From JALQUO01 sp964529685 (GTDB lineage: Bacteria; Pseudomonadota; Alphaproteobacteria; Rickettsiales; Midichloriaceae): DNA of 64,000 nt. Under the pieces are notes generated by a model. The model did not search any database. It was not told the origin of the DNA and worked only from the letters and a program-made list of their open reading frames with translations. The stretch is from NCBI GenBank assembly GCA_964529685.1, contig CAZGZC010000002.1, positions 127,849-191,848 of the forward strand. Reading direction: 5' to 3'. Below are positions 8,489 through 16,935 of this stretch, piece after piece. The position numbers and the translations under genes are program-made. The stretch's first letter is position 1, and each line of letters begins with the position of its first letter.

Positions 8489-9265
8489 ATGAATTATACA
8501 ACTTACGATTTAATCCAATTTCCTAGTGATGAGATTGATGTATCATTAAAAATTAAAGGTAATACCCTCTACTTTAAATTATATAAAGATCTAAATAAAA
8601 GTGTAATAGCAGGTTTAATAGCAATAGCAAAGTTGAGAGAACTATATAGTGAAATCACAGTTATCATGCCATTTCTAGCATATTCACGATCCGATTCTCA
8701 CTCTATAATAAGTATATTACAATCACTAGGAGTATCACGACTAATCACAGTAGAGATTCATTCAGAAAATATACACTCAGGAATAGAAATATATAATATA
8801 ACTATAATACCTGAGGTAATAGAAAAAATAGGGATAGACCTCAAAGAGTTAGTGTTAATTTCCCCTGATAATGGAGGTATTGCTAGGGTAAAAAACGCAG
8901 CAGATATCCTAAATTGTAGATTCATATCAATGGAAAAAACAAGAGAAAATATGCGAATAAAGCATAGTTTAAATAATCAAGAATTAGTAAAAAACAGACC
9001 AACTTTCATAGTAGATGACATAATTGACAGTTGCGGCACAATAAATAGTGCAGCAGAAGTATTAATAAACTGCGGAGCTAAATCAGTTAAAGTACTAGGC
9101 ATACATGGAGTTCTATCTAAAAGAGAATTTTCACCACTAATAGATAAAATTTATATTACAAATACAATTGAACAAAATGATCATAATGAGAAAATATCAT
9201 TACTAAATGTAGATAGAATAATTCACTCAAAAAGTGATAATCTTTTAGTAAAATTTGTAAAATAA
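8489..9265 (+). CDS. Ribose-phosphate pyrophosphokinase-like protein
   Basis: PRPP synthase makes phosphoribosyl pyrophosphate from ribose 5-phosphate and ATP. The PRPP-binding loop is clear (FIVDDIIDSCGTINSAAEVL, near residues 170-190), and MPFLAYSRSD corresponds to the conserved region that follows the flexible regulatory part in Prs. At 258 residues it is shorter than the usual 310-320 and the N-terminal subdomain is reduced. Key residues such as the KxR/RQD region of canonical enzymes are altered (AYSRSD), so catalysis is plausible but uncertain. It sits between gltX and rplS. Confidence 0.8.
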   Translation: MNYTTYDLIQFPSDEIDVSLKIKGNTLYFKLYKDLNKSVIAGLIAIAKLRELYSEITVIMPFLAYSRSDSHSIISILQSLGVSRLITVEIHSENIHSGIEIYNITIIPEVIEKIGIDLKELVLISPDNGGIARVKNAADILNCRFISMEKTRENMRIKHSLNNQELVKNRPTFIVDDIIDSCGTINSAAEVLINCGAKSVKVLGIHGVLSKREFSPLIDKIYITNTIEQNDHNEKISLLNVDRIIHSKSDNLLVKFVK

Positions 9266-9362
9266 TGAGATGTATAGGTATGGTCAACTAACCAATAAAC
9301 AATTTGATTTTTCACATTATCTTCTGTATAACTTCTGTTTATTACAAATAATAAATTTAAAA

Positions 9363-9773
9363 ATGAATTTACTAGAAAAGTACAATCAAAAACAGCTGGT
9401 AAAACTATCAGAAGACAAAATGATACCTCAATTTAAAGCGGGTGATACTCTTAGAGTTCATACGGTTGTACCAAGACTTGATATTAAAAGTAGCAAAAGA
9501 GCGCAAAGCGCTACAAGAATTCAGATCTTTGAAGGACTCTGTATCTCACGTAAGCACAATGGAGTTGTGTCAACCTTTACAGTGCGTAAGATCAGCCATG
9601 ATGAGGGAGTTGAAAAAACATTACCACTCTACTCATATATTATAGACAAAATAGAAGTAATAAGACGCGGTAGAGTTCGCCGTGCAAAGCTATTCTATAT
9701 TAGAAAACTCCGTGGTAAAGCTATGAGAGTTGTAGATCTTAAAAGTAATAAAAATGAAGTACCTAAGGGATAA
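9363..9773 (+). CDS. rplS: 50S ribosomal protein L19
   Basis: L19 lies at the interface of the ribosomal subunits. The protein has the family core FKAGDTLRVHTVV, EGLCISRKHNG, TFTVRKISHDEGVEKTLPLYS and RRGRVRRAKLFYIRKLRGKA. The true start is ATG 9363 (MNLLEKYNQKQL); the upstream extension to 9270 has no family similarity. The frame stays open for 16 sense codons after the TAA at 9771, reading NPKTEADKLQDKLGKH before a TGA at 9822, which suggests that an ancestral longer C-terminal tail was cut by a new stop. Confidence 0.95.
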   Translation: MNLLEKYNQKQLVKLSEDKMIPQFKAGDTLRVHTVVPRLDIKSSKRAQSATRIQIFEGLCISRKHNGVVSTFTVRKISHDEGVEKTLPLYSYIIDKIEVIRRGRVRRAKLFYIRKLRGKAMRVVDLKSNKNEVPKG

Positions 9774-9873
9774 AATCCTAAGACTGAAGCAGATAAGCTT
9801 CAAGATAAACTTGGGAAACATTGATCGATGATACTAGTTTGTCTTGCACATTAAAACTGTAACAAATTAATAA

Positions 9874-11376
9874 ATGTTTTCATCATTAGGAGAATTTATC
9901 TCCTTTTTAGAGAAGAATTCGAAGTTAGTAAGAGTTTCAGAAGAAGTATCTACTAACATAGAATTGACTGTAATTCAAAACAACATAATAAAAAAGGGTC
10001 CTGCAGTTATCTTTGATAATATTGAGACATCCAATATGGAGCAATATAGAAGAAAAGATACAAAATATCCGGCTATACCAGTAATATGTAACCTATTTGG
10101 AACAGAAGATAGGGTTGCGCTAGGGCTAGGTTTAAATTCAGTAGATGAGCTCCGTCCGTTTGGTGAGCAACTAGCACTTCTGAAACATCCAAAGATGCCG
10201 CAAAATTTAATGGAGTCTAAAGAGATCTTTCCATTAGTTAAAAGGGTATTAAGTATGAGACCAAAGGTTGCTTCCAAGGGATCTTGCCAAGAACAAATCT
10301 TTTTAGATGATGAGGTTGACTTAGGCATGTTACCAATTCAGAGTTGTTGGCCAGGAGAACCAGCACCACTAATAACTTGGAGTGTTTGCGTTACACAAGG
10401 CAAAGGAGAAGATATTTACAATTTAGGTATCTATAGAATGCAGGTTTTAGGGCCAGATAAAGCAATTGTTAGATGGCTAAAGCATAGAGGAGGGGCAGAG
10501 CATTATAGAACTTTCCAGAGAGTTGGAGAAAAAAAAATGCCAATATCAGTTGTAATAGGTGCAGATCCAGCAACACTACTTGCAGCAGTAATGCCCATCC
10601 CAGAAAATATCTCAGAATACAATTTCTCAGGGTTAATTAGAAAGAAGAGGCTTGAACTAGTGAAATGTAAGACAAATGATATTTTAGTTCCAGCTAACGC
10701 AGAGATTATACTAGAAGGATATATTGATCTAGATGAAATGGCAGATGAGGGGCCTTATGGAGATCATACTGGTTTCTATAACGAAGTAGAAAAGTTTCCT
10801 GTAATGACCATCACAGCCATCACCATGAAGACAAATCCAATTTACTTGACTACTTATACAGGAAGACCTCCAGATGAACCATCGGTGCTTGGAGAAGCAT
10901 TAAACGAGGTTTTTATTCCACTTCTACAAAATCAGTTCCCGGAAATAGTAGATTTTTGGTTACCTCCAGAAGCCTGTTCCTATCGAATTGCAGTAGTTTC
11001 TATAAAAAAATCATACCCTGGACATGCTAGGAGAGTGATGATGGGTATTTGGTCATATCTGAAACAATTTTCATATACCAAGTTCATAATAGTAGTAGAT
11101 GACGATATAAATGTCCGGAGTTGGGAAGATGTTATTTGGGCTATTTCAACTCAAATGGACTTTGTTCGAGATATCTTTCAATGTACTAATACTCCTATAG
11201 ACTATTTAGATTTTGCATCAGAACAATTAGAATTAGGTGCAAAAATCGGGTTTGATGCTACAAAAAAAATCTTTCCAGAAACCAAAAATACTTGGGGTCA
11301 AAAACTACCTCATAACCCCCAATTTACAGAGGAAATTAATAAAAAAATTGATAGAATTCTTAGAGAGCTCTTATAA
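9874..11376 (+). CDS. ubiD: UbiD family decarboxylase (3-octaprenyl-4-hydroxybenzoate carboxy-lyase)
   Basis: Decarboxylates polyprenyl-hydroxybenzoate in ubiquinone synthesis using prenylated FMN. The 500-residue length is normal. Family features include PVICNLFGTEDRVALGLG, the cofactor-binding stretch NLGIYRMQVLGPDKAIVRWL, HRGGAEHYR, IVRWLKHRGG and the catalytic acidic region EGPYGDHTGFYN with the DHTG motif. Conserved PGHARRVMMGIWS near residue 385 is also present. The start ATG follows an A-rich leader. coq7 at the left edge acts later in the same pathway. UbiX, which makes the cofactor, is not in the window. Confidence 0.95.
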   Translation: MFSSLGEFISFLEKNSKLVRVSEEVSTNIELTVIQNNIIKKGPAVIFDNIETSNMEQYRRKDTKYPAIPVICNLFGTEDRVALGLGLNSVDELRPFGEQLALLKHPKMPQNLMESKEIFPLVKRVLSMRPKVASKGSCQEQIFLDDEVDLGMLPIQSCWPGEPAPLITWSVCVTQGKGEDIYNLGIYRMQVLGPDKAIVRWLKHRGGAEHYRTFQRVGEKKMPISVVIGADPATLLAAVMPIPENISEYNFSGLIRKKRLELVKCKTNDILVPANAEIILEGYIDLDEMADEGPYGDHTGFYNEVEKFPVMTITAITMKTNPIYLTTYTGRPPDEPSVLGEALNEVFIPLLQNQFPEIVDFWLPPEACSYRIAVVSIKKSYPGHARRVMMGIWSYLKQFSYTKFIIVVDDDINVRSWEDVIWAISTQMDFVRDIFQCTNTPIDYLDFASEQLELGAKIGFDATKKIFPETKNTWGQKLPHNPQFTEEINKKIDRILRELL

Positions 11377-11543
11377 ACTTTTACTAGATTTTTCAAAAAT
11401 ATGTAGACTCATCGCCTCATTATGACTATAATATAAGTAATATTAAGCTTATAAAGTATTAAACTTTAAACTTGTAGTTGCTATACTTGGCTTAACGATT
11501 CTTAATTAAATCTTAAGGTAAACAAAATAAAAATATAGATATT

Positions 11544-11816
11544 GTGAACAAAACTGAACTTATAACTTCCTTTGCGAAAGCAACTGGTTTCTCTAAAAAA
11601 CAAACATCTGAGCTGTTGGATACGTTGTTAAACTTAATTGTTTCAACACTAGCTCAGAAAGACGAAATAAAAATTATTGGATTTGGTACATTTAAAGTTT
11701 CAAGAATAAATGCAAAAACAGTTATAAATCCTCATAACAAGAAAGAGATGAAAGTACCAGCCTGTAATAGAGTAAGGTTTGTCCCTGGTAAATCATTAAA
11801 AGATGCTGTCAATTAA
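11544..11816 (+). CDS. HU family DNA-binding protein
   Basis: A 90-residue histone-like protein that bends and packages DNA. The fold is recognisable from the N-terminal helices NKTELITSFAKATGFSKKQ, the loop IIGFGTFKVSRINAKTVINP and the DNA-binding arm NPHNKKEMKVPACNRVRFVPGKSLKDAV. The start is a GTG at 11544. It stands alone between ubiD and a convergent membrane protein gene. HU and IHF subunits are hard to separate by eye; the lack of strong IHF-specific residues favours HU. Confidence 0.93.
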   Translation: MNKTELITSFAKATGFSKKQTSELLDTLLNLIVSTLAQKDEIKIIGFGTFKVSRINAKTVINPHNKKEMKVPACNRVRFVPGKSLKDAVN

Positions 11817-11820
11817 GTAT

Positions 11821-12237
11821 CTATAACTCCCACTTATTAACAAGATTATCAATCTTAGTTTGGAGTTTATTTTTTTTGACTTGTATAACTAATTCATTTA
11901 AAAATTTTATTAGATGAGGCACGATAAGATATAAAATAACTCCTATGAAAGAATTCGAGTATACAAAAAATATCATTTCAGATGTAAATATTTGAGTAAT
12001 GAATAAAACATCAAGACTCCTGATAACTGATGGGGAGTAGAGAAGAACTGCTGAAATATTAAACAGACCAACGCATAATGATAAGCATTTATCTTGACTT
12101 TTATCAAATAAAACTGCAGTAAATGTTGGGAAAAACAAAAAAATAATTATTAACATTACTTTACTAGAAATAATACCAATTGATAGCAATGTTATGATAG
12201 ATAATGCTAAAAATCCGAAAAGTGTTCTATAAAACAT
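11821..12237 (-). CDS. Hypothetical integral membrane protein
   Basis: A 138-residue protein with four or five hydrophobic segments (about residues 5-25, 27-45, 50-72, 75-90 and 95-115) and a lysine-rich C-terminal tail (VKKNKLQTKIDNLVNKWEL) likely on the cytoplasmic side. I do not recognise the family. It is convergent with the HU gene (4 bases apart) and divergent from the rplK operon. Four- to five-helix orphans of this style are common in Rickettsiales; no function can be given. Confidence 0.6.
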   Translation of the reverse strand: MFYRTLFGFLALSIITLLSIGIISSKVMLIIIFLFFPTFTAVLFDKSQDKCLSLCVGLFNISAVLLYSPSVIRSLDVLFITQIFTSEMIFFVYSNSFIGVILYLIVPHLIKFLNELVIQVKKNKLQTKIDNLVNKWEL

Positions 12238-12311
12238 GTAATTAGTACATTTACTTCTTTTTCTTCTTTTACACTTTTAAAAGAAATGAATCAAATTTGC
12301 ACAAAGAAATC

Positions 12312-12345
12312 ATTTGACCTAGAATCAGATTTGACCTAGAATCAG
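12312..12345. repeat. Perfect 17-bp tandem repeat containing -35 boxes
   Basis: The unit ATTTGACCTAGAATCAG is repeated twice without a gap (12312-12328, 12329-12345). Each unit holds a TTGACC hexamer and a TAGAAT hexamer, so the repeat forms part of the promoter region of the rplK operon. Confidence 0.9.
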
Positions 12346-12359
12346 TGTTAAGGTATAAA
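12314..12359 (+). promoter_or_regulatory. Likely double sigma-70-type promoter of rplK-rplA-rplJ
   Basis: Two promoter-like pairs overlap here. The first is TTGACC (12314-12319) with TAGAAT (12337-12342), spacing 17. The second is TTGACC (12331-12336) with TATAAA (12354-12359), spacing 17. Both read toward rplK, whose ATG is at 12396. The second pair has ideal spacing and near-consensus boxes; the first arises from the tandem repeat. This is a motif reading, not a mapped start site. Confidence 0.6.
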
Positions 12360-12395
12360 GTTTTTAATAAAAGACTATACATAAATAATAAAAGA

Positions 12396-12839
12396 ATGTC
12401 AGCTCCAAAGAAAAAAGTCGCGGCAGTAGTCGGTATAACGATTGGCGCAGGTAAAGCAAACCCAGCTCCTCCTGTAGGTACTGCCCTTGGTCCAAGAGGT
12501 GTTCAGATCCCTCTCTTCTGTACTGAGTTCAACAATGCTACTAAACATCTAGAACCAGGTGCACCTACACCAGTAGAGATTACAATCTACGCTGATAAGA
12601 CCTTCAGCTTTATAGTAAAGAATCCTCCTACATCATATTTAGTTAAGAAAGGAGTTGAACCAGCTCTTGAGAAAGGTTCAAGCAATCCAGGTAAGGATAT
12701 GGTTGGTAAGATAAAACTTTCTAAAGTCAGTGAGATAGCAAAACTCAAGATGAGCGAAATGAATGTTAATTCATTAGATGCAGCAATCACAAATGTGAAA
12801 GGCACTGCATTATCAATGGGGATTGAAGTTATTGAATAA
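12396..12839 (+). CDS. rplK: 50S ribosomal protein L11
   Basis: L11 forms the GTPase-associated centre with 23S rRNA. The 147-residue protein has the N-terminal proline-rich domain KANPAPPVGTALGPRGV and the C-terminal rRNA-binding domain. ATG 12396 gives the family start MSAPKKKVAAVVG; the frame upstream to 12345 overlaps the promoter and is not coding. It is first in rplK-rplA-rplJ, with 13 bases to rplA. No rplM-like leader or autoregulatory structure was identified. Confidence 0.96.
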   Translation: MSAPKKKVAAVVGITIGAGKANPAPPVGTALGPRGVQIPLFCTEFNNATKHLEPGAPTPVEITIYADKTFSFIVKNPPTSYLVKKGVEPALEKGSSNPGKDMVGKIKLSKVSEIAKLKMSEMNVNSLDAAITNVKGTALSMGIEVIE

Positions 12840-12852
12840 AAATTTTTGAAAA

Positions 12853-13554
12853 ATGTCAGTAAAATTAGGAAAGAGAATTGCAAAAGCAAGAGACCTTATG
12901 CCAAAGTCGCAGGTAGCTCTTGCAGAAGCTATCAATTCATTACACAAGTATAAACAACATGCAGCCAAGTTTGATGAGTCTGTAGAAGTTATATTGAGGA
13001 TAGGAGTCGATCCTCGACAGTCTAATCAAATAGTTCGTGGTAGCGTTGCTATGCCGAACGGATTAGGAAAAACAAAAAGAATCTTAGTCTTTGCTCAGCC
13101 AGATCGTCATAAAGAAGCATTAGCAGCTGGTGCAGATATAGTTGGTTTTGAAGAGCTAATTGAAGAACTTAAAAATGGTAGAGACGACTTCGATATCTGT
13201 ATGGCTACCCCAGATGTAATGCCTAAAATAGGTGTATTGGGTAAAATTTTAGGAACAAAAGGTAAAATGCCAAATCCTAAGCTTGGAACAGTTACAACAG
13301 ATCTAACTTATGGTATAGGTCAGGCTAAGAAAGGTATGGTTGAATTTCGCGTAGAAAAAGGAGCTCTAATCCATGCAGGAGTCGGTAAATTGAGTTTCTC
13401 AGTACAGAACCTAGCTGAAAACATAAAGGTTCTCTATGAAGCTGTAATTGCAGCTAAACCATCAGAGAGTAAAGGTATCTATATGCAGAAGATGTATCTT
13501 TCAACTTCACAAGGTCCATCTGTTGCTGTGGATCTAAGCACTATAAATGGTTAA
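12853..13554 (+). CDS. rplA: 50S ribosomal protein L1
   Basis: L1 forms the mobile stalk at the ribosomal E site and often represses its own operon. The 233-residue length is normal. Family segments include VEVILRIGVDPRQSNQIVRG near residue 45-64, GLGKTKRILVFA, ATPDVMPKIGVLGKILGTKG and the C-terminal GIYMQKMYLSTSQGPSV. It lies between rplK and rplJ in a tight operon and starts without a visible Shine-Dalgarno sequence. Confidence 0.96.
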   Translation: MSVKLGKRIAKARDLMPKSQVALAEAINSLHKYKQHAAKFDESVEVILRIGVDPRQSNQIVRGSVAMPNGLGKTKRILVFAQPDRHKEALAAGADIVGFEELIEELKNGRDDFDICMATPDVMPKIGVLGKILGTKGKMPNPKLGTVTTDLTYGIGQAKKGMVEFRVEKGALIHAGVGKLSFSVQNLAENIKVLYEAVIAAKPSESKGIYMQKMYLSTSQGPSVAVDLSTING

Positions 13555-13568
13555 CACAAAATTTTAAC

Positions 13569-14078
13569 ATGAATAGAAAACAGAAACAGGCAGTAATTGA
13601 GAACCTAAAAGAGGTTTTCTCTTCTGTAGAAATAGCTATAGTAGCTCAGAATGCTGGTTTAAATGCTGGACAAGCTAGTAGCCTTAGAAAAAAAGTTAAA
13701 GGTGCGCAAGGTACGACTTTAGTTACAAAAAATACACTTGCTAAGTTAAGTGCTAAAGGATCTCACTATGAAAGTCTATCAGATCTACTAAATGGTCCTA
13801 TAGTACTTCTTTACACAGACTCTGACCCAGTAGCATTGACTAAGACAGTTGTAGACTTTGCTAAAGAAAACCAAACTCTTAAGTTAAAAGGTGGTGCTAT
13901 GGGATCAAAAATACTAGATCTTAAAACTCTCAATGCACTAGCTGCATTGCCATCCCTTGATCAACTACGTGGAAAGCTCATTGGTGTTATACAGGCTCCA
14001 GCTACAAAGATTGCAGGTGTTGCAGCAGCTCCAGCTCGCAATGTTATTGGTGTTCTTAAAGCTTATTCTGAGAAATAA
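13569..14078 (+). CDS. rplJ: 50S ribosomal protein L10
   Basis: L10 anchors the L7/L12 stalk to the ribosome. The 169-residue protein starts MNRKQKQAVIENLKEVFSS, contains RKKVKGAQGTTLVTKNTLAK and GPIVLLYTDSDPVALTK, and ends in the L12-binding helix region (ALPSLDQLRGKLIGVIQAPA and RNVIGVLKAYSEK). Normally rplL and rpoBC follow directly; here a 107-base gap leads to the opposite-strand ccoS gene, so the usual cluster is broken after rplJ. Confidence 0.95.
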   Translation: MNRKQKQAVIENLKEVFSSVEIAIVAQNAGLNAGQASSLRKKVKGAQGTTLVTKNTLAKLSAKGSHYESLSDLLNGPIVLLYTDSDPVALTKTVVDFAKENQTLKLKGGAMGSKILDLKTLNALAALPSLDQLRGKLIGVIQAPATKIAGVAAAPARNVIGVLKAYSEK

Positions 14079-14185
14079 GCTAACTCTTTCAAGCACATAA
14101 ACAAACTCATTTCAAAAAAAACATCATTATGCAAAGCGCCATATACTGATCAATGGTCTGCATTCATATCTAGAAAATACAAAAT

Positions 14186-14338
14186 CTATTTGTTATTCCT
14201 CTCCTCAATAAATAAGACACTATCTCCTTTCTGTTTAAGGTCATCACATTGGTTGTTTTTTATGCTCCAGATGAGAGCCCCTAGAGCAATAGAAGCTATG
14301 AAGATTGTTATTGGTATAAAATATAAAAATACATCCAT
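14186..14338 (-). CDS. ccoS: cbb3-type cytochrome c oxidase assembly protein CcoS
   Basis: A 50-residue small membrane protein. It begins MDVFLYFIPITIFIASIALG, with a single membrane helix (about residues 4-25), followed by the family signature WSIKNNQCDDLKQKGDSVLF, which corresponds to the W-x-x-x-x-GQFDDL-type segment of CcoS. CcoS is needed for cofactor insertion into cbb3 oxidase. The start codon overlaps the stop of the upstream M23 peptidase gene (TAATG), so the two are probably translationally coupled. No other cco gene lies in the window; a cbb3 oxidase elsewhere is implied. Confidence 0.82.
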   Translation of the reverse strand: MDVFLYFIPITIFIASIALGALIWSIKNNQCDDLKQKGDSVLFIEERNNK

Positions 14339-15783
14339 TATAGAAGCTTTAATTTTCTTTCTACATCTGCTTTATATAAATTGAAATGCAATATTTGCTT
14401 CTTACTTAATTGGTTGATATGATCTCTATCATTATGACTATTTAAAATTCCTATCATTCTTAAAGGATTTACAGGTCTACTATTTTCATGAAGTTCAAAA
14501 TGTAAATGATCACCAGTAGTTAATCCTGTCCTTCCTACATATCCTATAACTTCGCCTTTTTTAACTCTCATGCCAGCTTTTTTACCATAAGCGAAGTTAT
14601 GCATATGGGCATAAAGAGTTGTGTATGTGCTATTGTGTCTCATTACAACATGCTTACCAAAACCACGGCCATTACTCATTCCAATTATTATACCATCAGC
14701 TGGTGCATATATTGGGGTACCTCTTGATGCTCTGAAATCAACTCCTTTATGCATTTTAACCTTGCCTATAACTGGATGTTTCCTCATGCCAAAACCAGAT
14801 TCTATTATTGGATTATGAATTGGATAAGCTAATGTAAAATTACTAACTTTTTGTTGTGATTTTTTATTTTGCCTTGTTAATAATAGGCCATTTGATTTAA
14901 CATAATTTATTGTGCCAGTCTTATCTAAATATTTATAGACTCTGATTTTGGAGTTATATCCTAATGCATCAACAAAAATAAGCTTTTCATCTTTAGTAGA
15001 TTTTTTTTCATATAAAATCTCCAGAGCTTTAGGGAAAAAGTTCTCCTGTTTCAATAGTCGAATTATATTCGATAAGTCCATCTTCATATCTTGTGTTACA
15101 GCTGATTTTCTTATCCCATCATTAGATATAGAAATAGTCTGTTTCTTCATCAATAAAGTTGGTACTAGAGGCTTCTTTTTTGTTAAATCATTAACATTCA
15201 TACTATACTTACCTAGTTTCTCCTTAACAAAAATCTCTGCTTTATTTACAAGTGTTATTTTAAAATTTACAGAATTGTTTTTTGATAGATCAACTATATG
15301 AATCACATCTCCATTCCTTATATGAGATAAGTCATACTTTTTATTAATTATTCTCTTTATCTCTTCAGACTTAGTATTGCTAAGATTTATACTTCTTAAA
15401 ATATCAGTTAAAGTTGTAGCTTTAGTTGCTGCAATGACAGTCATATTACCAATCCTTTTAATATTTTCCTGAGTTTGCCTTGTAACTAGCGTGCTATTCT
15501 GAGGAGATCTTTCAGATATATTTAATTTATTTTTAAACTGTTCTATATGGCTAAGAGATTCTTTTTTCGTCCCTAGATTGTATATTTGAGGTTCAATTAT
15601 GTTGCTGATATCATTGATTGAATGTCTAGATCTATAATCATTTTCCCAACTATTTTCTTTTGAAATGTTATAATTATGCAACATCAAATGTATAAAAAAA
15701 GACAAAATACCTACAAACAGAATGTGATGTGCAATCTTCTGAAGATCTAATTTGATTATAGTTTCATTTGATATGTAATGCAT
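14338..15783 (-). CDS. M23 family metallopeptidase (LytM/NlpD-like murein hydrolase)
   Basis: A 481-residue envelope protein. It has an N-terminal membrane anchor near residues 17-37, a long linker with LysM/OapA-like regions (around residues 110-300), and a C-terminal M23 domain. The zinc ligands are visible in the HKGVD motif (HxxxD) and the HLHFELHE motif, with GFGMRKHPV and GRTGLTTGDHLHF in the expected places. M23 enzymes cut peptidoglycan cross-links or activate amidases, so a role in wall remodelling outside the inner membrane is likely. It precedes ccoS with a one-base overlap, and its leader is next to tRNA-Trp. Confidence 0.9.
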   Translation of the reverse strand: MHYISNETIIKLDLQKIAHHILFVGILSFFIHLMLHNYNISKENSWENDYRSRHSINDISNIIEPQIYNLGTKKESLSHIEQFKNKLNISERSPQNSTLVTRQTQENIKRIGNMTVIAATKATTLTDILRSINLSNTKSEEIKRIINKKYDLSHIRNGDVIHIVDLSKNNSVNFKITLVNKAEIFVKEKLGKYSMNVNDLTKKKPLVPTLLMKKQTISISNDGIRKSAVTQDMKMDLSNIIRLLKQENFFPKALEILYEKKSTKDEKLIFVDALGYNSKIRVYKYLDKTGTINYVKSNGLLLTRQNKKSQQKVSNFTLAYPIHNPIIESGFGMRKHPVIGKVKMHKGVDFRASRGTPIYAPADGIIIGMSNGRGFGKHVVMRHNSTYTTLYAHMHNFAYGKKAGMRVKKGEVIGYVGRTGLTTGDHLHFELHENSRPVNPLRMIGILNSHNDRDHINQLSKKQILHFNLYKADVERKLKLL

Positions 15784-15807
15784 CTACTTCGCCTTATAAT
15801 ACTGTTA

Positions 15808-15883
<76 letters not shown>

Positions 15884-16087
15884 AAAAGGATTGATTTAAT
15901 TTATAACATATTAGCAAGTACATTGCCACTCCCTAGATAAATTTTTTTAATAAATTTCAATTTCTCAAATGTAGAAAAATTACAATGCTCTAAAATCTTA
16001 TTTAAATCACTTTCTATCAATATTTCTTGTTTTCTTTTCTTAAAGCTGTCATCCTTTTTTATATGAAAACAAAAAACAGAATTAATA

Positions 16088-16813
16088 ATGAAAGAGATAA
16101 GACGTGTATTAGTGACCGGTGCTACTAAAGGAATAGGAAGACAAATAGCAATTGCTTTTAAAGAACAAGGACATAAAGTTATCATTGGTTATATAAATGA
16201 TGAACAACTAGCTATAGAGCTTGAAAAAAAACATGGCATCAAAGGTTTTAAATGGGATGTAAGTGATTTTGTAGAATGTCAAAAAATTCTACCAGAAATA
16301 GAAAAAGCACTTGATGGTAATGTAGAAATTCTTGTTAATAATGCTGGAATAACCATGGATAAAATGCTTCATAAACAAGATCCAGAAGGATGGAATAAAG
16401 TAATTACAAATAATCTTACATCAGTTTTCAATATGTCTCGCATAGTTATTGAAGGAATGAGAGCTCATGAGTATGGAAGGATTATTAGTATAAGTTCGGT
16501 TAATGCTCATGGAGCTGCGGGGCAAACAAATTATGCATCATCAAAAGCAGGGATAGAAGGTTTCACAAAAAGCTTAGCTTTGGAAGGAGCTAAGCTGGGT
16601 ATTACAGTTAATGCAATTGCTCCCGGATATATTGATACTGAAATGGTTAGAGCAATACCTTCTGAAATTCTTGAAACAATAGTATCAAAAGTACCTATGA
16701 AAAGATTAGGTAGAGTAGAAGAGATAGCAGAGACAGCTTTATTCTTAGCTAGCCCTGGTGCATCATTTATTACTGGAGCAGTTATTCCAGTTAATGGTGG
16801 TTTACATATGTAG
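16088..16813 (+). CDS. phaB: Acetoacetyl-CoA reductase, short-chain dehydrogenase (PhaB-like)
   Basis: Reduces acetoacetyl-CoA to (R)-3-hydroxybutyryl-CoA with NADPH, the step before polyhydroxybutyrate polymerisation. The 241-residue SDR has the nucleotide motif TGATKGIGRQ (residues 9-18), NNAG (about 87-90), and catalytic S-Y-K in SISSVNAHG and NYASSKAG. PhaB-like rather than FabG-like features are NAGITMDKMLHK, VIEGMR and PGYIDTEMV. A FabG role cannot be fully excluded. No phaC or phaA gene is in the window. Confidence 0.85.
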   Translation: MKEIRRVLVTGATKGIGRQIAIAFKEQGHKVIIGYINDEQLAIELEKKHGIKGFKWDVSDFVECQKILPEIEKALDGNVEILVNNAGITMDKMLHKQDPEGWNKVITNNLTSVFNMSRIVIEGMRAHEYGRIISISSVNAHGAAGQTNYASSKAGIEGFTKSLALEGAKLGITVNAIAPGYIDTEMVRAIPSEILETIVSKVPMKRLGRVEEIAETALFLASPGASFITGAVIPVNGGLHM

Positions 16814-16935
16814 GCTATGTTTAAAGGACCTACTATGCAAGATATAATTGTTAAAACATCAGAATAAATTATGTCTGATACACAAGGAGAATTATTTCTT
16901 AACATACATGAGGACTTTGTTCCTATTCCTTTTCA

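Noticed and set aside
15901..16185. 94-residue minus-strand frame overlapping the start of phaB
   Set aside because: The first third is antisense to phaB. The rest (ending EKLKFIKKIYLGSGNVLANML) looks protein-like but has only a TTG as possible start, so it may be a relic; not supported enough to list.
16814..16935. Short frames between phaB and the MFS gene (MFKGPTMQDIIVKTSE and MSDTQGELFLNIHEDF)
   Set aside because: Very short or antisense to the MFS gene; no recognisable similarity.
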